Of a DNA stretch of 64,000 nt, positions 37,701-43,410 are shown piece after piece (the first letter of the stretch is position 1; the number at the start of each line of letters is the position of its first letter). This stretch comes from Luteirhabdus pelagi. GTDB taxonomy: Bacteria > Bacteroidota > Bacteroidia > Flavobacteriales > Flavobacteriaceae. The notes beneath the pieces are model-generated. The model searched no databases and was not told the DNA's origin. It worked only from the letters and a program-made list of their open reading frames with translations. Position numbers and translations under genes: made by a program. The DNA lies in the NCBI RefSeq assembly GCF_016827595.1, contig NZ_JAECMS010000002.1, forward strand, positions 620,001-684,000. The letters run 5' to 3'.

Positions 37701-37876
37701 TTTTATTTGTACGCGAAAAAGCGAAAGATGAATTCGGCAATACAATGGGCTATGTTTTTATAGGTAAAGCATTTATCCAGGATTATTCAGGAGCAAAACC
37801 GATGAATATTAATTGGAAACTTGAAGAACCAATGCCAAATTATCTTTGGAAAGAATCTGCAAAATTGGCGATCTAA
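34739..37876 (+). CDS. PLD-nuclease / SF2 helicase / DUF3427 fusion protein
   Basis: The 1045-residue protein has a helical N-terminus (1-130), a phospholipase-D-type nuclease domain (about 140-265) with the HKD motif LHAKAYLF (His222, Lys224) and GSSNFS (240-245), and an SF2 helicase core (about 315-690). The helicase shows Walker A AATGTGKT (347-354), DECH (442-445), TATPER (468-473) and motif VI QQLGRGLR. The C-terminal ~330 residues correspond to what is usually labelled DUF3427. One HKD motif per chain implies a dimeric nuclease. The gene is visibly richer in AT than its neighbours and sits with a NUDIX gene between dnaE and a bestrophin gene. A DNA repair or anti-phage role is inferred, not shown. 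Confidence 0.88.
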   Translation: MIEGIYEELVTELIKSKLESVDSETFHIKETKVDKEEAALLFSKHIANSIRLAFQSIKGSDQIDRQIEISNKIIRLLRDELDNTSFDEDLIATEGKMLHAVFSKIDSHFSDLDLHLKEITPYTRLTHSELFTGANAGVSLGSELQKEILSADRIDLLVSFIKFKGIIILEPQFKEFIDRGGELRVITTTYMGASDYKAIQLLSNLPNTTVKISYNTGNERLHAKAYLFYRKTGFHTAYIGSSNFSRSALTDGLEWNLKVTTKEVGHIIDKFQKTFETYWQSNDFEIFNDGIHRERLIKELKSGKFRKESNAFTTFFDLKPYPYQNEILEKLEVERGVHNRYKNLIVAATGTGKTVISAFDFKNFKKENPSAKLLFLAHRKEILEKSMSTFQGVLKDNNFGELWVDGMVPDRFENVFASVQTLNNKVEKLDQSPSYYDFIIIDECHHLTANSYRGIIEYFNPKILLGLTATPERMDGGDIQEDFHNRIAAEIRLPEALNRKLLSPFQYFGISDSVDLSKARWERGRYVPSELTKIYTKSDRRVGEIIQSLEKYTKDINEVKTLGFCVSIEHAQFMAHKFTLAGLKADYLTSSNSKNRDTIRKSLMDGTINYLFVVDIFNEGVDIPEIDTVLFLRPTESLTIFLQQLGRGLRLADNKECLTVLDFVGNVRPEYNFENKFRALIGKTNTPIKKEVEDSFPHLPLGCSIVLEKKAKESILKNIRNATSLSSSQLINKIKTFKHQTSLPLTLSNFLSIYSIKLQNIYKRNSWNRLCQLAGEEVDYSSEGEKAMVSMILRKWLASNSLSYFKFILNLARNNFQVKTRTFSEEERLMLLMLHYDYYGEAGGSENLETSITSIGRNRTVVQEIVEVLEILIDRIDFKELEVDLPFKQPLKVHARYTRDQILVAFRKSSFSKKSSNREGSAVNKDLNTELLFINLIKSEENFSPTTMYDDYAVTKNLFHWQSQNSASPETAKGLSYINQDKNDKIVLLFVREKAKDEFGNTMGYVFIGKAFIQDYSGAKPMNINWKLEEPMPNYLWKESAKLAI

Positions 37877-37896
37877 AGACTTAAGTTTTCAACTAA

Positions 37897-38883
37897 TCAC
37901 ATCAAAAACCCCTTCTCTACCTGTACCGGTGCGGGAATGTCGGTGTCGTTGATCATTTGGCGGAGGTCGATCTCTATGGCGCGGGCGATAGATGTTATCG
38001 GCACATCATTATAAGTGCCTTCGAACGGGTTTTCGGAGTAGTCGCCTATCATTTCCATTAAAAAGAACACCCAGATAATCACGGCCGATAGCAAAGAGCC
38101 GAATGCAACCAACAACAAACTGTGGGCACCGATAATGTCCAACATCCCAAACGGCACAAACGCACAGAAAATCAAACACAGCCAAAAGGCGGTAGACGCA
38201 TATTGCCTTGGAAAGGGGAAGTTCTTGATGCGTTCCGATTTGCCTTGGTCTTCATAAAAGGTGGTGATGAGGGCATGGAATTCCATATGACGGAAGTCCT
38301 CGAAGTACTGCTTGTCGCGAAGCTGCTGTAACCGTTCCGACTGTATTTTCAGGATTTGCGTGGCCCGATTGGCACTTTCATGGATTTCAGAAATCTCGTG
38401 GTCGGGTAGGTAGGCCTTTAGTTCGGTTTCGAGGCTGGTGGTGTAGTTTTCGGTGACTTCAGAAGCAGTTGGGTTTTTACTACCGTTTCGGGAATGCTCC
38501 CACGGCTGTGCCCGACGCAATTGGTAGCGAAGGGCGGTCATCCATGCAATATGACGATAGAGCAATTCTTTTTTGATAGCGGGCGCATCAGCACCCTGTA
38601 CGAAGGCTGAAACCGCTGCACCGAAGGTTCGGCTGTTGTTGACGATGCTTCCCCAGATTTTTCGCGCTTCCCAAGTACGGTCGTAAGAGCTATTGTTCTT
38701 AAAGCCCAAATAAAACGCCACCGCAATACCAATTACGCTAATCGGTTGCCACGGAATCTTAAAATAAAAGGGCAGAAAGTACACCGCCAAAAAGATGATG
38801 AGGGAGTATAGCAGTCCGATCAACAAGGGTTTTTTGGACCAGTCGAGGGTCATAAAAAACCCGTACTTGCGCTTGGTATACAT
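37897..38883 (-). CDS. Bestrophin-family ion channel
   Basis: The 328-residue protein matches bacterial bestrophins (formerly UPF0187), pentameric anion- or cation-selective channels of the inner membrane. Visible are the N-terminal membrane pair around residues 20-60 (LLYSLIIFLAVYFLPFYF), the SSYDRTWEARKIWG motif, the paired C-terminal membrane segments near 225-275 and the acidic GDYSENPFEGTYNDVP motif, which resembles the Ca-clasp region. It is convergent with the helicase gene, 20 bases apart. The ion carried cannot be predicted. Confidence 0.9.
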   Translation of the reverse strand: MYTKRKYGFFMTLDWSKKPLLIGLLYSLIIFLAVYFLPFYFKIPWQPISVIGIAVAFYLGFKNNSSYDRTWEARKIWGSIVNNSRTFGAAVSAFVQGADAPAIKKELLYRHIAWMTALRYQLRRAQPWEHSRNGSKNPTASEVTENYTTSLETELKAYLPDHEISEIHESANRATQILKIQSERLQQLRDKQYFEDFRHMEFHALITTFYEDQGKSERIKNFPFPRQYASTAFWLCLIFCAFVPFGMLDIIGAHSLLLVAFGSLLSAVIIWVFFLMEMIGDYSENPFEGTYNDVPITSIARAIEIDLRQMINDTDIPAPVQVEKGFLM

Positions 38884-38990
38884 ATCGGTTGGTTTTCGTT
38901 TCTAAGATAGGGAATTTTTCAAGACGGAAACCCCGGCCAGGGATGGAGGCGGCATCCTCTTTTGCGTTGCCAGAATTGCTGGGTATTTTT

Positions 38991-39041
38991 AGACCTGCAG
39001 GGTAAAGGCGACCTGCTGGGTCTGGGGTACCCGGCAGGTCT
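38991..39041. repeat. Inverted repeat AGACCTGC...GCAGGTCT
   Basis: Part of the ~410-base gene-free stretch between the bestrophin gene and trxA. AGACCTGC (38991-38998) pairs perfectly with GCAGGTCT (39034-39041). The interior holds another CCTGCTGGG and GGGTACCC, so a long branched hairpin is possible. The GC-rich content and imperfect internal repetition suggest a dispersed palindromic element. Confidence 0.6.
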
Positions 39042-39087
39042 AATTCGCTTTGCATTTCTTGCCCAAGCAAAAGAGATATAGCCGTGA

Positions 39088-39129
39088 GCCTGCCTGCCCT
39101 GTCTGCCGACAGGCAGGCGGCAGGCAGGC
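39088..39129. repeat. Nested GC-rich palindrome of the GCCTGCCTGCC family
   Basis: GCCTGCCTGCC (39088-39098) pairs with GGCAGGCAGGC (39119-39129). Between them CTGTC pairs with GACAG. The outer arms are the same as in the palindrome at 22178-22197, here split by an inner hairpin. Confidence 0.75.
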
Positions 39130-39262
39130 CCGGTGCTACGAAGCACACTCTGAAATTTATTGTGAAGGAGTGGGCGAAGGAGCAGGCCGCCCGATAATAA
39201 AAAGTAATATGCCCATATCCTAAACCAATGTTAAGCGTGCGATGAAAACTCGTATTTTTGAC

Positions 39263-39270
39263 TACTTTTG
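39263..39270 (+). promoter_or_regulatory. -7 element TACTTTTG of trxA
   Basis: TACTTTTG matches TAnnTTTG and lies 23 bases before the trxA start. No convincing -33 box is seen. Confidence 0.55.
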
Positions 39271-39293
39271 TGCAATAATAAAATATAGAAACA

Positions 39294-39611
39294 ATGGCTT
39301 TAGAAATAACTGACGAAACATTCGAAGAAACCGTATTGAAAAGCGACAAGCCTGTCTTGGTAGACTTTTGGGCTGCTTGGTGTGGTCCTTGCCGTATGGT
39401 AGGCCCCGTAATCGATGAAATTAGCAAGGATTATGAAGGAAAAGCGGTCGTAGGAAAGGTGGATGTAGATGCAAACCAAGAGTTTGCGGCGAAGTATGGC
39501 GTTCGAAACATTCCGACGGTGTTGGTTTTCAACAACGGTGAGTTGGTAGGGCGTCAGGTTGGCGTGGCACCGAAAAACGTGTATGCCGAGGCCATCGACG
39601 AGCTATTATAA
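39294..39611 (+). CDS. trxA: Thioredoxin
   Basis: A 105-residue classical thioredoxin that reduces protein disulfides in the cytoplasm. The active site WCGPC holds Cys30 and Cys33, and the cis-proline loop is NIPTVLVF. The start and length are typical. It has its own -7 promoter element, and a strong hairpin terminator follows 27 bases after the stop. Confidence 0.97.
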   Translation: MALEITDETFEETVLKSDKPVLVDFWAAWCGPCRMVGPVIDEISKDYEGKAVVGKVDVDANQEFAAKYGVRNIPTVLVFNNGELVGRQVGVAPKNVYAEAIDELL

Positions 39612-39638
39612 GATATTTTGAAAAAGAAAAATTGATGG

Positions 39639-39667
39639 AAGGCTTAGCATATCGCTAGGCCTTTTGT
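39639..39667 (+). terminator. Terminator of trxA
   Basis: AAGGCTTAGC (39639-39648) pairs with GCTAGGCCTT (39654-39663), one G-T wobble in ten, with a 5-base loop and a following TTTTGTT. Confidence 0.75.
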
Positions 39668-39716
39668 TATTTTAGTGCCTGCCTAGTCTGGCGCCAATCA
39701 TTTAATCAAAAACGCA

Positions 39717-40259
39717 ATGGAGAAAGTATATAAAGTAAAGGACAAAATCGATAATCAGCTGCTCAAGCAGCGCAAGATATTTTTGTGGGGACAAGTAGAC
39801 GACGACAGTGCCCAGCACGTGGTAGATCGTCTGTTGTACCTCGATTCGTTGAACAATGATGAAATTCAGTTGTACATCAATAGTCCGGGTGGTTATGTAA
39901 CATCAGGATTTTCAATGTATGACACTATTAAATCGATTAAAAGTCCGGTAAGTACTATTTGTAGCGGATTGGCAGCTTCCATGGGAAGTATTTTGCTTTC
40001 CGCTGGAGAGAAGGGCCGACGCTTTATTCAGCCCCATGCGCGCGTGATGATTCACCAGCCAAGCGGTGGCGCCCGTGGTCCAGCCAGTGATATCGAAATC
40101 ACCGCCCAAGAAATCCTAAAGACAAAGGAACTAAGTGCCAAGATCCTTGCCGATAATTGTGGTCAGGACTACGAAAAAGTGATGAAGGACTTCAACCGCG
40201 ACCATTGGATGGATGCCGAGGAATCGGTGGAATATGGGATTGTGGATGGAATCTTATAA
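39717..40259 (+). CDS. ATP-dependent Clp protease proteolytic subunit (ClpP paralogue)
   Basis: A 180-residue ClpP-family serine peptidase. The triad is visible: Ser88 in GLAASMGS, His113 in MIHQP and an Asp near 158 in KDFNRD. INSPGG precedes the oxyanion region. It is somewhat shorter and more divergent (KVKDKIDNQLLKQRKIFLWG start) than the main ClpP, which usually sits next to tig and clpX in this group; here it stands alone between trxA and a DUF58 gene. It may be a second ClpP that forms mixed or separate rings. Confidence 0.9.
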   Translation: MEKVYKVKDKIDNQLLKQRKIFLWGQVDDDSAQHVVDRLLYLDSLNNDEIQLYINSPGGYVTSGFSMYDTIKSIKSPVSTICSGLAASMGSILLSAGEKGRRFIQPHARVMIHQPSGGARGPASDIEITAQEILKTKELSAKILADNCGQDYEKVMKDFNRDHWMDAEESVEYGIVDGIL

Positions 40260-40275
40260 GAAATGATCTCGAAGG

Positions 40276-40299
40276 CCCCTCTCCTTTCAAGGAGAGGGG
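40276..40299. repeat. Palindrome CCCCTCTCCT..AGGAGAGGGG
   Basis: A 10-bp perfect stem with a TTCA loop (CCCCTCTCCT at 40276-40285, AGGAGAGGGG at 40290-40299), followed by TTGGGGGAGAGG, starting 17 bases after the clpP stop. There is no T-run, so it resembles a dispersed palindromic element more than a terminator. Confidence 0.65.
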
Positions 40300-40409
40300 T
40301 TGGGGGAGAGGATGTAGATGTATTGAGATGTGAGTATTAGAGTATTGAGAGAAACTTCTCATTACTAATAGCTCACTACTCAAATCTAATTTCTGATGGA
40401 AATAAACAA

Positions 40410-40445
40410 CCCTTCGACAGGCTCAGGGTGACAGCTCAGGGTGAC
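40410..40445. repeat. REP-like CTTCGACAGGCTCAGGGTGAC element with tandem end
   Basis: The core reads CCCTTCGACAGGCTCAGG, and its last 12 bases GCTCAGGGTGAC (40421-40432) are repeated immediately (40434-40445). From memory, this core is a common dispersed intergenic repeat of flavobacteria. It lies just upstream of the DUF58 start. Confidence 0.65.
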
Positions 40446-40460
40446 TACCAAGACGCGTAT

Positions 40461-41393
40461 ATGGAAATTGACAAAGAAATAAACAACATCACAGGTTTCA
40501 ACAACCTGGAACTGCTCGCTACCCAAGTGGTGGAAGGGTTTATTTCTGGTTTGCATAAAAGTCCGTTCCATGGATTTTCTGCTGAATTTGCCGAACATAA
40601 GATTTATAATCAAGGTGAAAGCACCAAGCATATCGATTGGAAGCTCTATGCCAAGACCGATAAGCTGTATACCAAGCGGTATGAGGAAGAAACGAATCTT
40701 CGCTGTCATTTGATCGTCGATAACAGCAGCTCGATGCACTATCCGAAGGTAAAACAGTTTACCAGCGATTCGCTCAATAAAATTGGTTTCTCTGTTTTGG
40801 CAAGTGCTGCGATTATGAAGTTGTTGAAACGTCAGCGTGACGCGGTAGGATTGAGCATTTATAGCGATACCTATGAGTTCTATGCCAATGAAAAGGGAAG
40901 TGAGCGTCACCACCAGATGTTATTAAACCACCTAAACGAAGCATTGCAGCAGAACAAGAAGGATGTTGCTACGAAAACGTATACCCATCTTCATTTAATC
41001 GCTGAAAAGTTGAAACGTCGGTCGCTAGTGTTTTTGTTTACCGACATGTTTCAGAGCGATATGGAGGAGGAGAAGTTGTTTGAGGCGCTTCAGCATTTGA
41101 AGTACAATAAACATGAAGTGGTATTGTTCCATACGTTTGATGCTGAAAAGGAATTGAATTTCGATTTTGGTAACCGACCGAAACGATTTGTAGATGTGGA
41201 AACTGGCGAACATGTGAACCTTTATGCCGATAACGTAAAAGAGGTGTACGAAGAAGCCGTAGCACAGTACTTTGATGACCTAAAAATGAAGTGTGGCCAA
41301 TATCGCATTAAGTATGTGAAAGCTGATATTAATAAAGGTTTTCAGAAGATCTTGACCACCTATTTAATCGAACGTCAAAAGTTTGGCGGATAA
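40461..41393 (+). CDS. DUF58 / vWA-like protein
   Basis: A 310-residue soluble DUF58 protein. The conserved GESTKHIDWKLYAKTDKLYTKRYEEE segment (about residues 53-78) is diagnostic, followed by a degenerate von Willebrand A fold with the metal-site-like DNSSSMHYP motif. DUF58 proteins usually act with MoxR ATPases and membrane vWA proteins. None is seen next to this gene within the window. The start is ATG 40461, because upstream codons lie within the REP-like element. Confidence 0.88.
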   Translation: MEIDKEINNITGFNNLELLATQVVEGFISGLHKSPFHGFSAEFAEHKIYNQGESTKHIDWKLYAKTDKLYTKRYEEETNLRCHLIVDNSSSMHYPKVKQFTSDSLNKIGFSVLASAAIMKLLKRQRDAVGLSIYSDTYEFYANEKGSERHHQMLLNHLNEALQQNKKDVATKTYTHLHLIAEKLKRRSLVFLFTDMFQSDMEEEKLFEALQHLKYNKHEVVLFHTFDAEKELNFDFGNRPKRFVDVETGEHVNLYADNVKEVYEEAVAQYFDDLKMKCGQYRIKYVKADINKGFQKILTTYLIERQKFGG

Positions 41394-41418
41394 GGAGGAG
41401 ATTTTTTGATAAAAAGTT

Positions 41419-41448
41419 TTTGCCGAAATAAAAAGTAGCGTATATTTG
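41419..41448 (+). promoter_or_regulatory. Promoter of the tRNA-Asp region
   Basis: TTTG (41419-41422) and TATATTTG (41441-41448) are 18 bases apart, a near-perfect Bacteroidota promoter. It points into the segment with the decayed and intact tRNA-Asp copies and no protein gene. Confidence 0.7.
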
Positions 41449-41500
41449 CCACCGCTTATAAAAGCAAACGTTCTTATTATAGTGAACACAACGAATAAGT

Positions 41501-41556
41501 AACAATTGCATCTAAAATCGACTGTTGTCGATGTCCGAGTCAATCGGGTTTTGCAA
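41501..41556 (+). repeat. 56-bp leader element, copy 1
   Basis: This unit recurs at 41691-41746 with one mismatch. CAATTGCA (41503-41510) is complementary to TGCAATTG (41552-41559). Inside, CGAC-TGTT-GTCG and CCGA-GTCAA-TCGG can form two small hairpins, giving a three-way junction if transcribed. It directly precedes the decayed tRNA-Asp copy. Confidence 0.75.
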
Positions 41557-41560
41557 TTGT

Positions 41561-41648
41561 GTCTGAAAGGTCAGTTGCCTGCCCGGATGAACGGGTTCAC
41601 CGTTCGGACGGGGTTAGAATATCCCGCTGTGGCGGGAGGGTCGCTGAG
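41561..41648 (+). pseudogene. Decayed tRNA-Asp copy interrupted by palindromes
   Basis: Aligned to the intact tRNA-Asp at 41750-41823, this copy keeps GTCTG, a D-arm-like GGTCAGTTG, GTTAGAATA and GGGTCGC-GAG. A 35-base hairpin (41578-41612) is inserted exactly inside CAGTTG|GTTAGAATA, and the anticodon arm is replaced by a 16-base palindrome TCCCGCTGTGGCGGGA (41622-41637). No T-arm or 3' acceptor can be found, so it cannot be a working tRNA. Confidence 0.7.
41578..41612. repeat. 35-base palindromic insert in tRNA remnant
   Basis: CCCG-GAT-GAACGG-GTTCA-CCGTTC-GGA-CGGG: two perfect stem blocks separated by a 3x3 internal loop. It is more GC-rich than its surroundings and looks like a mobile palindromic unit. 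Confidence 0.65.
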
Positions 41649-41690
41649 CCATAAGGCAAAGACACTGCTTGGGTCTTAATATAAAAGTGA

Positions 41691-41746
41691 AACAATTGCA
41701 TCTAAAATCGACTGTTGTCGGTGTCCGAGTCAATCGGGTTTTGCAA
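41691..41746 (+). repeat. 56-bp leader element, copy 2
   Basis: Identical to 41501-41556 except for one A/G change (41721). It stands 3 bases before the intact tRNA-Asp. The offset of 190 bases between copies marks a duplication of leader plus tRNA. Confidence 0.75.
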
Positions 41747-41749
41747 ATT

Positions 41750-41823
41750 GGTCTGGTAGTTCAGTTGGTTAGAATACCTGCCTGTCACGCAGGGGGTCGC
41801 GAGTTCGAGTCTCGTCCAGACCG
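41750..41823 (+). tRNA. tRNA-Asp (GTC)
   Basis: A complete cloverleaf: acceptor GGTCTGG/CCAGACC, D-arm with AGTTCAGTTGGTTAGAAT, anticodon stem CCTGC/GCAGG with loop CTGTCAC (anticodon GTC), T-arm with GTTCGAG, and discriminator G at 41823. CCA is not encoded; the following bases are CATAC. Confidence 0.95.
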
Positions 41824-41828
41824 CATAC

Positions 41829-41848
41829 ACACCTTTGCAAAAAGGTGT
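41829..41848 (+). other. Perfect hairpin just after tRNA-Asp
   Basis: ACACCTTT (41829-41836) pairs with AAAGGTGT (41841-41848) over a GCAA tetraloop. No T-run follows, so it is more likely a processing or stability hairpin of the tRNA precursor than a terminator. Confidence 0.55.
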
Positions 41849-41958
41849 CTCATCTAAATTGATGGGATTCCGTAACGAGTGCGGAAATTAAGACGTTGTG
41901 TTGAGTCACTTAAATGTGGCTAGTGGTTTTCCTGATATCAATCAGGTACGCCAATGAG
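41849..41958 (+). other. Structured spacer between tRNA-Asp and terminator
   Basis: There is no open reading frame of note. Two further hairpins occur: TTCCG/CGGAA (41868-41872 with 41882-41886) and CCTGAT-ATCA-ATCAGG (41931-41946). Because a terminator follows at 41959, the tRNA transcript may carry a ~150-base structured 3' part, possibly an independent small RNA. Confidence 0.4.
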
Positions 41959-42010
41959 AAGCTTTTCCTACTATCTGCAGTGAGCAGATTATCTTGGAAG
42001 GGCTTTTTTT
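41959..42010 (+). terminator. Terminator of the tRNA-Asp transcript
   Basis: AAGCTTTTCC (41959-41968) pairs with GGAAGGGCTT (41996-42005), two G-T pairs, enclosing a perfect inner hairpin ATCTGC-AGTGA-GCAGAT (41973-41989). A run of seven Ts (42004-42010) ends it. Confidence 0.75.
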
Positions 42011-42015
42011 GTACC

Positions 42016-42054
42016 TGCCTCCGACGAGCCAACAGCGTTGGCGAGAGGAAGGCA
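42016..42054. repeat. Nested palindrome downstream of the tRNA unit
   Basis: TGCCT-CC (42016-42022) pairs with GG-A-AGGCA (42047-42054), and inside GCCAAC-AGC-GTTGGC (42028-42042) is a perfect hairpin. It is GC-rich in AT-rich surroundings and is not linked to a gene end. Confidence 0.55.
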
Positions 42055-42202
42055 CTTTGACGAGCATTTATGCTACCCCAGCACCTGAAATCAGTCACTA
42101 TCCATTGATTTTTTGGTTAGTAATGCAGACCACTTATATCTCATAAATTGTACTTTTATATAAATAAATGCCAAAACATGCTATTACTGTATAAATTAGA
42201 CA

Positions 42203-42516
42203 TACCTTTGCCCGCAGAATGAGTAGGGAATAATTTTAAAAAGTATAGTTTTTCCTTCCATATGTTTTACGGAATCAGCAAGAGTTTGTTGTCAATGAAT
42301 CCGGAAATTACAAGTTAAGCAGTATAGTATTTTAGTACAGAATCTTTCACAGTACCTAGTAGTAGTCTCTTCCTTTTTTTTCCTTCATCCAATAGATTGT
42401 TTACAGCCTTGAGTAACGCACTCAAACCTGTCTGTGTATTTCTTAAAACACAAACAAAATCGATATGAATCTATTTTTCATATCACAATAATTAGTAACC
42501 CTAAAATAGGAACACC
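42203..42516 (+). promoter_or_regulatory. Putative promoter and ~300-base leader of the cold-shock gene
   Basis: The -7 element TACCTTTG (42203-42210) is the only good match upstream of the cold-shock gene, giving a leader of about 300 bases without an open reading frame. Long structured leaders are known to act as RNA thermosensors for csp mRNAs. The 42055-42202 stretch before it holds nothing I recognise. Confidence 0.4.
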
Positions 42517-42708
42517 ATGAAAAGAGGAACCGTAAAGTTTTTCAACAACACCAAAGGATTTGGTTTTATTCAACAAGAAGATTCTAACGAGGATATCTTC
42601 GTTCACCAGAGCGGACTAATCGATGAGATTCGTGAGGACGACGAGGTAACGTTTGAAACGACCCAAGGGAAGAAAGGTCTTAACGCAATCAATGTAGAAT
42701 TGGCGTAA
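42517..42708 (+). CDS. Cold-shock domain protein (CspA family)
   Basis: A 63-residue single-domain RNA chaperone. RNP1 is KGFGFIQ and RNP2 is DIFVHQ, and the start MKRGTVKFFNNTKGFGFI is typical for Bacteroidota Csp proteins. It binds single-stranded nucleic acids and melts RNA structure. It has a long leader and its own terminator. Confidence 0.95.
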   Translation: MKRGTVKFFNNTKGFGFIQQEDSNEDIFVHQSGLIDEIREDDEVTFETTQGKKGLNAINVELA

Positions 42709-42731
42709 GGTTAATCCCAATTGGAAAAAGA

Positions 42732-42758
42732 AAAGCCATCATTCGATGGCTTTTTTTG
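42732..42758. terminator. Bidirectional terminator between csp and a convergent gene
   Basis: AAAGCCATC (42732-42740) and GATGGCTTT (42745-42753) form a perfect 9-bp stem with an ATTC loop. A T-run follows on the plus strand and an A-run precedes it, so it works in both directions. Confidence 0.85.
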
Positions 42759-42762
42759 TTTC

Positions 42763-43209
42763 TTATTCTATTCTGCGATAGTTCTCCGAATAGTATTTTT
42801 CCCCGTCATTGTCGTACGCGATCTGCCTAAAGGAGTTTTCATTTAGATCCAACTCGTATCGAAAGACCTGCGTAGTATCGGCAATCTGCATCATTCTATA
42901 CGACGCATACTCCAAACGCTCTTCCAAAAAACCATCCTTCACGGTGTACGTTCCATATCCAAACCATTCCACCGAATCGTTCGGATTATAACGCGACCAC
43001 ATTACCTTGCTTTCACTATACATTTTTACCTGACGGGTACCGTGAATAGTATTGGTAGAATCGATGATCATTCCATTATCGTAAGTGTACTGATTCACCA
43101 TTTCCCAAACCCCTTTTAAGGTCTGCTTTTGTTGAACGGGACGACTGCTGGCGGCTAGTAAGAAGGCGGCTAAAACTATTCCGAGTAAAGGGTAGAAAAT
43201 CCGTTTCAT
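42763..43209 (-). CDS. Secreted lipocalin-like small protein
   Basis: A 148-residue protein with a signal peptide/anchor (MKRIFYPLLGIVLAAFLLAASS). The mature part has the LKGVWEMVNQYTYDNG start and evenly spaced beta-strands ending in YRRIE, a small lipocalin-like or DUF4488-type barrel as seen in many Bacteroidota periplasmic proteins. No ligand can be predicted. It is convergent with the cold-shock gene and shares its terminator. Confidence 0.75.
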   Translation of the reverse strand: MKRIFYPLLGIVLAAFLLAASSRPVQQKQTLKGVWEMVNQYTYDNGMIIDSTNTIHGTRQVKMYSESKVMWSRYNPNDSVEWFGYGTYTVKDGFLEERLEYASYRMMQIADTTQVFRYELDLNENSFRQIAYDNDGEKYYSENYRRIE

Positions 43210-43327
43210 AATGTTGATATTTAATACTGAAGTTCAGTTTGTTACGTACATATAAGGTACGAATTTTTTCAATATGAATGGAATATTAGCTCCTAGAACG
43301 ATGTAGAACGTTCAACATAAATACCCT

Positions 43328-43410
43328 AAAAAAGAAAAGCCATCACAGATGTGATGACTTTTCGCCCCAAATTTGATCGGCCTGCAAAGATGCAGGTCAA
43401 CCTACTTATG
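43328..43410 (-). ncRNA. Candidate small RNA with terminator
   Basis: On the minus strand a -7 element TAGTTTTG (43423-43416) is followed by about 80 bases with a perfect TGCAGG-type hairpin (CCTGCA 43381-43386 with TGCAGG 43391-43396). They end in a 12-bp hairpin (43335-43362, one mismatch) and a T-rich run (43334-43328). Promoter, two hairpins and a terminator without any reading frame fit a small RNA. It sits in the 430-base gap between the lipocalin-like gene and the metallophosphoesterase gene. The rest of that gap (43430-43637) is AT-rich and shows nothing else. Confidence 0.5.

Noticed and set aside
38759-39427. Minus-strand open frame of 222 codons between bestrophin and trxA
   Set aside because: It runs through the bestrophin start, GC-rich palindromes and the trxA start on the other strand, with no coherent protein features.
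40276-40299. Terminator of clpP
   Set aside because: The stem is perfect but there is no T-run, and the sequence fits a dispersed palindromic repeat better.
41669-41857. Short open frames over the tRNA-Asp region on both strands
   Set aside because: They cover a tRNA and structured repeats; there is no conserved protein and no start signal.
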